DNA of 8,447 bases from JBBQKF01 sp038326615 (GTDB taxonomy: Bacteria; Bacillota; Clostridia; Saccharofermentanales; UBA5734): the NCBI GenBank assembly GCA_038326615.1, contig JBBQKF010000108.1:1-8447 (forward strand), in the 5' to 3' direction. Below the pieces are notes generated by a model that worked only from the letters and a program-made list of their open reading frames with translations, ran no database searches and had not been told where the DNA came from. A program made the translations under genes and the position numbers. Positions 1-6,116 of this stretch are shown here, piece by piece. Numbering within the stretch: the first letter of the stretch is position 1; every line of letters begins with the position of its first letter.

Positions 1-1
1 G

Positions 2-2008
2 CAGAATAAAAAATTTGATTTTATTTTGAATCTGGATAATGAAAAGCTGGATATAAAAAAAGGGGAAGTAGCGGTTCCCATTTATTTCATGGAAGAATAT
101 GACTTAAAAATAGGCAACACAATCATGTTAAAAAGCGAAGGGTATCAAAAGGCGTTTATTATTTCTGATTACGCAAGAGATTATGAGATGAACTCGTCTC
201 TTACTTCTTCAAAGCGGTTTGTTATTAATCAGGCGGATTATGGAGAAATGCTTAAAAATCATGCAGGGGAACTGGAATATCTTATCGAGTTTAAACTGAC
301 TGAAAACGGGGATTCTCAGGCTGTTCAGACAGCATACAAAGAAGCAGGCCTTCCAGCAAATGGCCCTATGGTTGGAGCAATGGTATTTATGCTGTTTAAT
401 GCCATGTCAAATGCGATTGTTGGAATGGTAATTATTCTCATCAGTATTCTATTAATAATTATAGCTTCACTCTGTATCAGACTTACATTTCTGGCCACGA
501 TAGATGAAGATTTAAGAGAAATCGGTGTCATGAAAGCGATGGGTATCTCCAGAAATGATATAAAAAAGGTATATCTTAATAAATACAAAATCATTTCAGC
601 GTTGGCCGGTGTAATAGGGTACCTGCTTTCCCTTGTAGTCGTGAATTTGTTTAATGGTAATATGAGACTATATATCTCTTCGGATTTATCAGGAAACTTA
701 AAATATGTACTATCAATTATAGCTCCGTTATTTGTATATTTCATGATTGTGATGTACTGCAAGAAAGTACTGAAACGAATTGATGAGATTTCTGCAGTGG
801 AAGCGTTACGTTCAGATATCATGGAGCATGGGAAAAATCGAAAATACAGTTTCCCATTGATGAACAACAAAATTTTCAGCACCAACATTTACATGGGACT
901 CAGGGATGTATGGAAGCGTTTCAAATTATACAGGTTACTGATTTTCATCTATATAGTGAGTATTTTTATTATAATTCTTCCTTTGAATATGTATAATACC
1001 ATGAATTCACCGGAATTTTCCACATACATGGGAATTGGGAAATCCGATATGAGAATAGATTTTCGGCAGACAGAGACAATTACAGAAGATTTTAAAAAGC
1101 TGGAGGAAGAGTTGAAGAACGATTCCGATATTGAAAAGTATGCAGATTATATCACTTGTTCTTATCCGGTTAAAAATGCAAAAGGGTCCTGGGATTATAT
1201 TAATATTGAAACAGGAGATTTTTCGGTGTTCCCATTAAATTATCTGGAAGGAAGAGCACCGGAGCGCGAAGGGGAAATCTCACTTTCTTATGCAAATGCC
1301 TCAGAAGAGGGATTAAACAAGAAAGTGGGCGATGAAGTAGTAGTAAATGTTGCCGGCATTGAGAAGACTTCGAAAGTATGTGGTATTTATCAGGATATTA
1401 CTAATGGAGGGAAAACAGCAAAGGCGGATGCCAGTCTTGGTTTGAATGAAGACTCTGTACTTTGGTATATTTTGAATATAGATGTGGCTACAGGTGTCGA
1501 TATCAGAAATAAGATGGATCACTACCAGAATGCATATGAGTCAGCACAGGTAAATGATATTAAAGAATATACTAGGCAAACTCTTGGGAATCTCATTGAT
1601 CAGATGAGCACAATTGTTATTGGCGGAATTGTAATTGCACTAATAATTGCCATATTGGTAACTGCATTATTTCTTAAGATGTTATTGTCAAAGGATATGT
1701 CACAAATTGCAATCATGCGAAGCATGGGGTTAACTTATAAAAACATTGAACATCAATATATGGCAGGTACTCTGATGATATTGATATTGGGAATAATTCC
1801 TGGAGTATTGGTTTCGGATTGTTTGGGGGAGTTCCTTTTAAGCATGGCGATGTCCTCTATGGGAGCTGCTAAAATTCAATTTGTTAATGTTGAATGGCAA
1901 ATTTGGCTGATCTGTCCGTTAGTAATGATGACAGTGGTTGGACTTACGATATCTGTTTGCTGTAAGGCAACGGTAGAAGAGGATTTGTCGGTGGTATTAA
2001 GAAGTTAA
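2..2008 (+). CDS. FtsX/MacB-type ABC transporter permease, 5' end cut by the window
   Basis: This is the membrane subunit of an ABC exporter of the MacB/LolC/BceB-like superfamily, which moves or extracts lipophilic substrates or peptides at the cytoplasmic membrane. The frame is open to the left edge. A TTG at 26 could start a 660-residue protein, but it has no ribosome binding site and the upstream codons read well as protein, so the true start lies outside. Counting from the TTG codon, the visible part begins in an extracellular domain (about 1-120). A first FtsX unit follows, with hydrophobic segments near 126-152, 190-210 and 227-246 and the 'EIGVMKAMGIS' coupling-helix motif. After a membrane segment near 303-326 comes a second extracellular domain (about 330-530). 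The second FtsX unit has segments near 535-561, 585-612 and 631-652 and 'IAIMRSMGLTY'. This two-FtsX layout is usual for the family. The ATPase gene starts 48 bases downstream, which implies one transporter. Substrate cannot be read from the sequence. Confidence 0.92.
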   Translation, partial: QNKKFDFILNLDNEKLDIKKGEVAVPIYFMEEYDLKIGNTIMLKSEGYQKAFIISDYARDYEMNSSLTSSKRFVINQADYGEMLKNHAGELEYLIEFKLTENGDSQAVQTAYKEAGLPANGPMVGAMVFMLFNAMSNAIVGMVIILISILLIIIASLCIRLTFLATIDEDLREIGVMKAMGISRNDIKKVYLNKYKIISALAGVIGYLLSLVVVNLFNGNMRLYISSDLSGNLKYVLSIIAPLFVYFMIVMYCKKVLKRIDEISAVEALRSDIMEHGKNRKYSFPLMNNKIFSTNIYMGLRDVWKRFKLYRLLIFIYIVSIFIIILPLNMYNTMNSPEFSTYMGIGKSDMRIDFRQTETITEDFKKLEEELKNDSDIEKYADYITCSYPVKNAKGSWDYINIETGDFSVFPLNYLEGRAPEREGEISLSYANASEEGLNKKVGDEVVVNVAGIEKTSKVCGIYQDITNGGKTAKADASLGLNEDSVLWYILNIDVATGVDIRNKMDHYQNAYESAQVNDIKEYTRQTLGNLIDQMSTIVIGGIVIALIIAILVTALFLKMLLSKDMSQIAIMRSMGLTYKNIEHQYMAGTLMILILGIIPGVLVSDCLGEFLLSMAMSSMGAAKIQFVNVEWQIWLICPLVMMTVVGLTISVCCKATVEEDLSVVLRS

Positions 2009-2044
2009 AAGCGGCTTAAAAGTACAGATTGAATGTTTAATATT

Positions 2045-2050
2045 GGAGGA
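2045..2050 (+). promoter_or_regulatory. Ribosome binding site of the ATPase gene, decides its start
   Basis: GGAGGA lies six bases before the ATG at 2057. An in-frame ATG at 2033 has no such site, and the eight residues it would add (MFNIGGTY) are just the translation of the ribosome-binding region, so 2057 is the start. Confidence 0.85.
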
Positions 2051-2056
2051 ACATAT

Positions 2057-2818
2057 ATGAGTACTATATTAGAAGCAAGATGCTTGAACAAAAAAGTGAA
2101 ATTGGGGAAAGATAATGAGCTTCATATTTTAAAAGATGTAAACCTAGAGATCGAAGCAGGTGAATTCATATCAGTTATGGGGCCATCTGGAAGTGGGAAG
2201 TCAACGCTGCTGTATAATGTAAGCGGAATGGATAGACTTACTGCTGGTAGCGTGAAATTAAAAGGCTCTGAAATTGGTGAGTTAAAAGAAGAAGAACTAG
2301 CGAAGATTCGACTGAATAACATGGGATTTGTTTTTCAGGATATTAATCTGTTGAAGAATTTGTCTGTGATTGACAATATTATGTTTCCCGCGCTAATAGC
2401 TAAGGGAGCTGATAAGATGAAAATAAATCAAAAGGCAATAAAACTGATGGAAATGACTGGAATTGAAAAGTATGCAAATAATAACATCACTCAGGCATCT
2501 GGGGGACAGCTACAGAGAGCCGGCATCTGCAGAGCCTTGATCAATGATCCGGATATCATATTTGCAGATGAACCAACCGGAGCATTGGATTCTAAATCCG
2601 CAGTAGAGATAATGTCAATTCTTGCAGATGTTAACAAAAAAGGCACTACTATAATGCTGGTTACACATGACGTAAAGGTGGCAGCAAAAAGTGAGAGAAT
2701 ATTGTATATGGATGATGGAAATATTGTTGCACAGAAGAAAATGCTAAAGTACGATTCGCAGCATGATGATAGCAAGGAAAGAGAAGAAAGCATTATGAAA
2801 TGGTTAGTGGAAAAATGA
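2057..2818 (+). CDS. ABC transporter ATP-binding protein (MacB/LolD/BceA type)
   Basis: This cytoplasmic ATPase powers the preceding permease. The 253-residue length is typical for a stand-alone subunit of this class. All nucleotide-binding motifs are intact: Walker A GPSGSGKST (42-50), Q-loop Gln94 in FVFQDINLL, signature QASGGQLQRA (146-155, Ala in place of the usual Leu/Ser), Walker B DIIFADEPTGALD (166-178) and H-loop His204 in LVTHD. The GALDS D-loop is characteristic of the MacB/LolD/BceA branch. Resistance to antimicrobial peptides is common in this branch, but no sensor kinase or regulator is visible here to support that role. The C-terminus is charged (about 230-253). Its TGA overlaps the ATG of the next gene. 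Confidence 0.95.
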   Translation: MSTILEARCLNKKVKLGKDNELHILKDVNLEIEAGEFISVMGPSGSGKSTLLYNVSGMDRLTAGSVKLKGSEIGELKEEELAKIRLNNMGFVFQDINLLKNLSVIDNIMFPALIAKGADKMKINQKAIKLMEMTGIEKYANNNITQASGGQLQRAGICRALINDPDIIFADEPTGALDSKSAVEIMSILADVNKKGTTIMLVTHDVKVAAKSERILYMDDGNIVAQKKMLKYDSQHDDSKEREESIMKWLVEK

Positions 2819-4035
2819 AAACAATATTTGATCTGAGAGAGAAACAAGATGATGGAATGTATGAAGCCATTCAGAATTTATACGAGGAACCTTTGAAGGT
2901 TGTTAAATTGGGAGATGAACCAATAACTGAATGCATTGGTTGTTGGAACTGTTGGCTTAAGACCCCGGGCAAATGTGTAATGAAGGATCGAATGACCGAG
3001 TTCTGTAGCGACTATATAAACAGTGATACTGTAATTTTACTAATGGATACTGCTCAAGGATTTATCAATCACCAAGCTAAAGCATTTTTGGACAGAACAA
3101 TTCCTCACTATCACCCATACATTGAAGTAGTTGACGGAGAACTTCATCATAGGGCTAGGTATAAGAGCTATCCTCAAATGGTATTTTACTATAATACTGA
3201 AGGTTTGAAAAATCAAGAAGAACAAGTTATTGAGGATTATTTGTATCGTACTGCTTATCACTTTCAATCGAAAGCATACCATATTGAAACAGATGGCAGC
3301 CTTCACTTACGCCTTATGGAATCAAGGAAGGCGAAAAAAAAAGTTTTGAATTATGCGTCAACAGAACCTATGGAAAAACTGGTAATCTTTAATGGGTCTC
3401 CTAGAAGGGCGGGTAGCAATTCGGCCCTTATTTTAAGAAAAACGGTTGAAGCTCTTGCTGATAGGGTTGAGATCCGCGATTTGAAAGAAGTTGGTAAAGG
3501 GGAAGAATGGACAGAGGCTTTTAAAACTGATAAACATGTCATGTTTTTCATGCCCCTATATGTCCATGCGATGCCTTCCCATGTCATGGCATTTATAGAA
3601 AAACTTCAACCTTCAGAAGGAAGCATCAGTTTTTTTGTGCAATCTGGTTTTCTGGAAAGCAGCCAATCTCATTATCTTGAGGCATATTTTCAACAATTGG
3701 CTCTCAGATTGGGCAGAAACTATATGGGTACCACCATTAAGGGTGGAGTGGAAAGGTTGCGAATGCTTCCGGCAACGGGACAAGAAAAATTGATGAAACC
3801 GATGGTAAAGACCATTGCAAACTTGGTGTATGAAGGGAGCTTCAACCAAGCAGATATTCGCCACTTGGCCAAACCAATTCGATTGGGAATGGGCACGAAA
3901 ATACTTTTTAAGATACTCTGCAAGTTAGGTGTAGTAAATTCATATTGGGACCAACAGCTTATAGCAAATAATGCTTATGAAAAGCGGTTTGATCGCCCGT
4001 GCAAATCTTTAACTATGGACAGCACAGATGGATAA
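2815..4035 (+). CDS. Two-module flavodoxin-like NAD(P)H/FMN oxidoreductase with a cysteine cluster
   Basis: This 406-residue protein appears to join two flavodoxin-fold modules. The N-terminal module (about 1-180) carries CIGCWNCWLKTPGKC at 40-54, a CX2CX2CX7C cluster. It recalls the cysteine-rich segment of iron-sulfur flavoproteins and NADPH-dependent FMN reductases, but the usual phosphate-binding loop at its N-terminus is absent. The C-terminal module begins with KLVIFNGSPRRAGSNS (188-203), a good FMN-phosphate loop, and continues with PLYVHAMPSHV (247-257), which fits the second flavin loop. The tail from about 340 is unassigned. Expected role is flavin-dependent electron transfer or reduction in the cytoplasm; the substrate is unknown. 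The start at 2815 is chosen because it gives an ATGA overlap with the ATPase stop; an ATG at 2800 lies inside that gene. This overlap suggests translational coupling to the transporter. Confidence 0.85.
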   Translation: MKTIFDLREKQDDGMYEAIQNLYEEPLKVVKLGDEPITECIGCWNCWLKTPGKCVMKDRMTEFCSDYINSDTVILLMDTAQGFINHQAKAFLDRTIPHYHPYIEVVDGELHHRARYKSYPQMVFYYNTEGLKNQEEQVIEDYLYRTAYHFQSKAYHIETDGSLHLRLMESRKAKKKVLNYASTEPMEKLVIFNGSPRRAGSNSALILRKTVEALADRVEIRDLKEVGKGEEWTEAFKTDKHVMFFMPLYVHAMPSHVMAFIEKLQPSEGSISFFVQSGFLESSQSHYLEAYFQQLALRLGRNYMGTTIKGGVERLRMLPATGQEKLMKPMVKTIANLVYEGSFNQADIRHLAKPIRLGMGTKILFKILCKLGVVNSYWDQQLIANNAYEKRFDRPCKSLTMDSTDG

Positions 4036-4072
4036 GCATATTTGGCATCAGCAATTATATTCTAGGAAATAG

Positions 4073-4171
4073 TCTGAAGTAAGAGTCTGTTGCAGAACAG
4101 AAGGACTTAGCTACACAGATTTATTAGCAGAGGCAAATAAAATTGAAAGGAAAAATGATGAGAAATTTTAA
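4073..4171 (+). pseudogene. Possible 3' remnant of an unidentified gene
   Basis: This frame has no start codon with a ribosome binding site and opens right after a TAG. From about 4094 it reads like ordinary protein: RTEGLSYTDLLAEANK, then IERKNDEKF and a stop. The end overlaps the ATG of the next small frame, in the way real gene pairs overlap. I do not recognise the family. It could be the last 25-30 codons of a gene whose body was lost, but a chance open frame of this length is also possible. Confidence 0.3.
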
Positions 4172-4244
4172 ATGGAACCTTTGTATTACAGGAATAAACA
4201 GAAGGAATAAAGGTCCAAACGAGATGAAAAAGGGGGAATTATAG
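4155..4244 (+). CDS. 29-codon small frame, possible 5' remnant or leader peptide
   Basis: The frame starts ATGATG after GAAAGGAAAA, a weak ribosome binding site, and ends in TAG one base before the ATG of the DUF2651 gene. The peptide begins MMRNFKWNLCITGINRRN and ends NEMKKGEL; it is basic with no membrane segment. Its opening resembles the positively charged starts of membrane proteins, so it may be the surviving N-terminus of a deleted gene. Alternatively it is a short upstream frame that couples translation to the DUF2651 gene. No function is assigned. Confidence 0.3.
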   Translation: MMRNFKWNLCITGINRRNKGPNEMKKGEL

Positions 4245-4245
4245 G

Positions 4246-4491
4246 ATGATTATAGAAAATCCATCGGTACTAGTTTTGTTTATGCTACCATTATTAACAC
4301 TTATTATATCTATATGTATGCAATTATTAATAAAAAATAGGATTACCGTTGTAGGTGTTGTCTTTATAGGGTATTTAGTTGCAACTTTTGTTTTATTCAA
4401 CTCAACTTTTTTAATATGGTGTTTTGTTTATACAGGAATAGCAATAACGGGGACACTGATTGCTGATCTAATTCGGAGGAAAAGAAAATGA
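4246..4491 (+). CDS. Small DUF2651-like (YbeF-type) membrane protein
   Basis: The 81-residue protein has three hydrophobic stretches (about 8-28, 34-52 and 54-74) and ends in a basic tail, LIRRKRK, predicted to be cytoplasmic. The layout, with VLFMLPLLTLI near the start and ATFVLFNSTFLIWCFVYT in the second half, matches what I recall of DUF2651/YbeF proteins of Bacillota, which have no known function. AGGGGG at 4231-4236 is the ribosome binding site, nine bases before the ATG. Its TGA overlaps the ATG of the acetyltransferase, so the two are probably made together. The pair is clearly AT-richer than the transporter operon, which suggests separate acquisition. Confidence 0.7.
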   Translation: MIIENPSVLVLFMLPLLTLIISICMQLLIKNRITVVGVVFIGYLVATFVLFNSTFLIWCFVYTGIAITGTLIADLIRRKRK

Positions 4492-5057
4492 AAGATATAA
4501 ATAATTGGGATAAAGAAATAATGAAAATATCGAATGATTTATTTTTAGTTGAACCAAATAAAAAATATCAAAAGAGTTTTGAAAATTATGTTTTAGCGTA
4601 CAAAAATTCAGATGATAATGAATATTTTACAAGGTATAGAAAAGGATTAGAGGATTATGATGGATATTTAAATGACTTAGAGAATATTTCTAAAGGAATA
4701 GATATACCTCAAGGTTGGGTTAAAACTTTAACCTTTTGGTTAATTGATATTAGTGACGTAGTAGGAGTAGTAAGGGTTAGGCATCAGGATGTAGGTACAG
4801 ATGGGCATATTGGTTATGATATATCACCAAGTTATAGAAAAAAGGGCTATGGTACTGAAATTCTTAAATTAGCATTAGTTGAAGCAGAAAAATTATGTAT
4901 AAAAGAAGCAATAGTTACTTGTAACACAGAAAATATACCTTCAAGAAAAATTATTGAAAAGAATAATGGTAAATTAATAGGCTCAGTTTTTGATGAAGAA
5001 GAAAATGAAAATTTATATCGATATAGTATTCTCACATCTAATTGCAAATTGGAGTAA
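4488..5057 (+). CDS. GNAT-family N-acetyltransferase (COG3981-like)
   Basis: A predicted cytoplasmic acetyl-CoA-dependent acyltransferase of 189 residues. Motif A is clear: HIGYDISPSYRKKGYGTEIL at 107-126, with the pyrophosphate-binding R-K-K-G-Y-G at 117-122. Upstream, GWVKTLTFWLID (77-88) and VVGVVRVRH (91-99) form the expected central strands. Downstream, TCNTENIPSRKIIEKNNG (144-161) is motif B with a conserved Asn. The GWV..TFWL, GHIGY and KIIEKN combination recalls the COG3981 group of predicted acetyltransferases; acceptor substrate is unknown. The ribosome binding site GGAGG at 4475-4479 is strong and lies within the preceding gene. The last residues after LYRYSI (TSNCKLE) look unlike a normal GNAT ending and overlap an unrelated coding scrap, so the 3' end may have been replaced at a junction. 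Base composition is near 20% GC at the 5' end. Confidence 0.85.
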   Translation: MKDINNWDKEIMKISNDLFLVEPNKKYQKSFENYVLAYKNSDDNEYFTRYRKGLEDYDGYLNDLENISKGIDIPQGWVKTLTFWLIDISDVVGVVRVRHQDVGTDGHIGYDISPSYRKKGYGTEILKLALVEAEKLCIKEAIVTCNTENIPSRKIIEKNNGKLIGSVFDEEENENLYRYSILTSNCKLE

Positions 5058-5140
5058 ATGGAAAAGAATCAATTGATACCTATTCAAATATTTTACGATA
5101 TAGTTCGGAAAATGGAATGATAGAAATCAATTTCAAATTA
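5042..5140 (+). pseudogene. Orphan coding fragment overlapping the end of the acetyltransferase gene
   Basis: In a different frame from the acetyltransferase, 5042-5140 reads QIGVNGKESIDTYSN, then ILRYSSENGMIEINFKL. This is a plausible globular protein piece with mixed strand and helix character. It has a TAA directly upstream and no usable start with a ribosome binding site. It runs into the inverted-repeat element and stops at TAG 5189. It is best read as the remains of a gene destroyed at both ends. The family is not recognised. A stretch of about 33 coherent codons could still be chance. Confidence 0.3.
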
Positions 5141-5151
5141 GGCAAGACGCG

Positions 5152-5258
5152 GGGACGGTTTGATTGTCTTGTGTGGACAAAATACAAGTAGTTATGCTGG
5201 TAGAATGTTGCTATTACTGCAGAAAAAGCCTATTTTAACTGCACAAATGAACCGTCCC
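5152..5258. repeat. Inverted-repeat element with GGGACGGTT / AACCGTCCC ends (REP/MITE-like)
   Basis: The left arm GGGACGGTT (5152-5160, preceded by another G) is the exact reverse complement of AACCGTCCC at 5250-5258. The match continues imperfectly inward, about 12 of 15 positions. The left side also carries TTGTGTGGACAAAA (5169-5182). From memory, GGGGACGGTTC arms next to TGTGTGGACAAAA are dispersed many times in clostridial and related genomes, often near Y1-type (REP-associated) transposases. No transposase is encoded here, so this would be a non-autonomous copy or a structured repeat. Its role here is probably insertion into gene debris. Confidence 0.6.
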
Positions 5259-5260
5259 TC

Positions 5261-5330
5261 TATGTTGTCCTATGTGTTGTTATCTGTGTTGTTGTGTTGT
5301 TTTCCTCTGTGTTGTTACTCTGTGTTGTTG
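5261..5330. repeat. TG-rich degenerate direct repeats
   Basis: Just after the right arm of the inverted repeat, one strand is almost pure T and G. TCTGTGTTGTT occurs at 5283-5293, 5306-5316 and 5319-5329, and a near copy, TATGTGTTGTT, at 5271-5281, with spacings of 12, 23 and 13 bases. The irregular spacing suggests slippage or decay, not a functional array. It accounts for the cysteine- and leucine-rich reading frame that crosses it. Confidence 0.7.
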
Positions 5331-5437
5331 GATATGATGTGGACAATAAAGATGTTCTTTTAGGAGCCTTTCCTTGCCCAAAATGTGAAAGAAATGCTCT
5401 TTATGTGGATATGGTAACTATGGTCATCTGGGATTGA
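5330..5437 (+). pseudogene. Orphan fragment with a CPKC zinc-ribbon-like motif
   Basis: The frame reads GYDVDNKDVLLGAFPCPKC, then ERNALYVDMVTMVIWD and a TGA at 5435-5437. The CPKC knuckle and flanking strands look like half of a zinc ribbon. A neighbouring frame after 5404 reads CGYGNYGHLGLIFH before its own stop, which seems as protein-like as the primary frame, so a frameshift near 5400 is possible. There is no start codon with a ribosome binding site because the upstream side is the TG repeat. It is in the same reading phase as the fragment at 5042-5140, with 189 bases between, so both may come from one interrupted gene; that is inference. Confidence 0.3.
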
Positions 5438-5484
5438 TATTCCACTAATGAATAGCAAAATTATATTTAAGAGGCGGTGAATCA

Positions 5485-5778
5485 ATGAAAAGAAAAAAGC
5501 TTTATAGAAGAATATGTAAAATATTACTTACATTAATTCTGTTATGGCTAGTTGCAGGATCAGTTGATTATTTCAGAGTACATAGTTTTGAAAAACCAAT
5601 ATTTGCTAGATTGGATATTAGTACAGCAAAGAAAGATGGTGGTTCAGGTACATTTAAAGGTCTTGGCTACTCATTTGATATTGAAGGTAATTTTATACCT
5701 GAAGATGAATTTCCGGGAGTAACACAGTATAAATACTATTTATTTGGGAACTTAATGCAAGAAAGATTTAGAGATTAA
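5485..5778 (+). CDS. Small membrane-anchored extracytoplasmic protein, function unknown
   Basis: The 97-residue protein has a basic N-terminus (MKRKKLYRR), then one hydrophobic segment at about 11-29 that should serve as a signal anchor or signal peptide. The rest would face outside. The outer part contains a glycine-rich GGSGTFKGLGYSFDIEGNF (52-70), then PEDEFPGVTQYKYYLFG (72-88) and a terminal RD. I recognise this pattern from small uncharacterised Bacillota proteins, often in several copies per genome, but know of no function. The ribosome binding site is in GAGGCGGTGA (5471-5480), and the ATG is five bases after it. The next, broken gene starts 17 bases after this stop codon, so the two were probably one unit. 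Confidence 0.75.
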   Translation: MKRKKLYRRICKILLTLILLWLVAGSVDYFRVHSFEKPIFARLDISTAKKDGGSGTFKGLGYSFDIEGNFIPEDEFPGVTQYKYYLFGNLMQERFRD

Positions 5779-5794
5779 AAGGAGTGAAACGACA

Positions 5795-6016
5795 ATGAAA
5801 AAATACGAATTATAGTATTAATGGTATTAGCCATTTAATTGATTATATTTATGGACTTAACATACAATTATTTTAACGCTACTTTCACAGAACTTCATGA
5901 TGGAATTATAGTAAGTGGAGTCTTTGGAAGATTAATCTTTGGAGACAGTAATTGGACATTATCAGCTTTTTTCAGTGGAAAAAATAGGTTACTTAAAAGG
6001 TTGGAATAGAAAATAA
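5795..6016 (+). pseudogene. Broken small membrane-protein gene (frameshift, stop, second frameshift)
   Basis: A good ribosome binding site (AAAGGAGTG, 5778-5786) precedes ATG 5795, but that frame stops after six codons. One extra A in the run after the ATG would give MKKIRIIVLMVLAI, then a TAA at 5836-5838, then LIIFMDLTYNYFNATF and a long coherent stretch containing ELHDGIIVSGVFGRLIFGDSN up to SAFFSG near 5979. From there the frame that continues sensibly is a different one, reading VEKIGYLKGWNRK with a TAA at 6014-6016. The original product would have been a protein of roughly 70-90 residues with an N-terminal membrane segment. Three separate lesions make a sequencing error an unlikely sole cause. 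The family is not identified. Confidence 0.7.
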
Positions 6017-6046
6017 ATTAATTAGCATCAATCATCGGCAATGAAA

Positions 6047-6079
6047 ACCGCTATATGATATATCACGAGAAGCCGCGGT
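6047..6079. promoter_or_regulatory. Inverted repeat with nested palindrome upstream of the hydrolase
   Basis: ACCGC (6047-6051) and GCGGT (6075-6079) are inverted copies, and the segment between them contains the perfect 10-base palindrome TGATATATCA (6056-6065). This lies 38 to 70 bases before the hydrolase ATG, so an operator or a leader hairpin is possible. TATGAT at 6054-6059 could be a -10 box overlapping the palindrome, but no convincing -35 box sits at the right distance. The surrounding bases (6070-6093) are more GC-rich than the neighbourhood, which suggests the hydrolase came in with its own leader. Confidence 0.3.
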
Positions 6080-6116
6080 CATCCGAGCCGCAGATCAAAA
6101 TGGGAGGATAATATCG

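Noticed and set aside
325..888. A 187-codon minus-strand frame
   Set aside because: It lies wholly within the permease gene in an antisense frame and has no recognisable motifs; the + strand product has clear FtsX features.
2033..2056. Earlier ATG for the ATPase
   Set aside because: The extra codons translate the ribosome binding site of the ATG at 2057 and are not part of the conserved domain.
5261..5330. CRISPR-like array from the TCTGTGTTGTT copies
   Set aside because: The units are only 11 bases, spacings are irregular (12, 23, 13) and no true spacers exist.
5160..5363. A 67-codon + strand frame rich in Leu and Cys
   Set aside because: It starts at a TTG with no ribosome binding site inside the inverted-repeat element and is made mostly by translating the TG-rich repeat.
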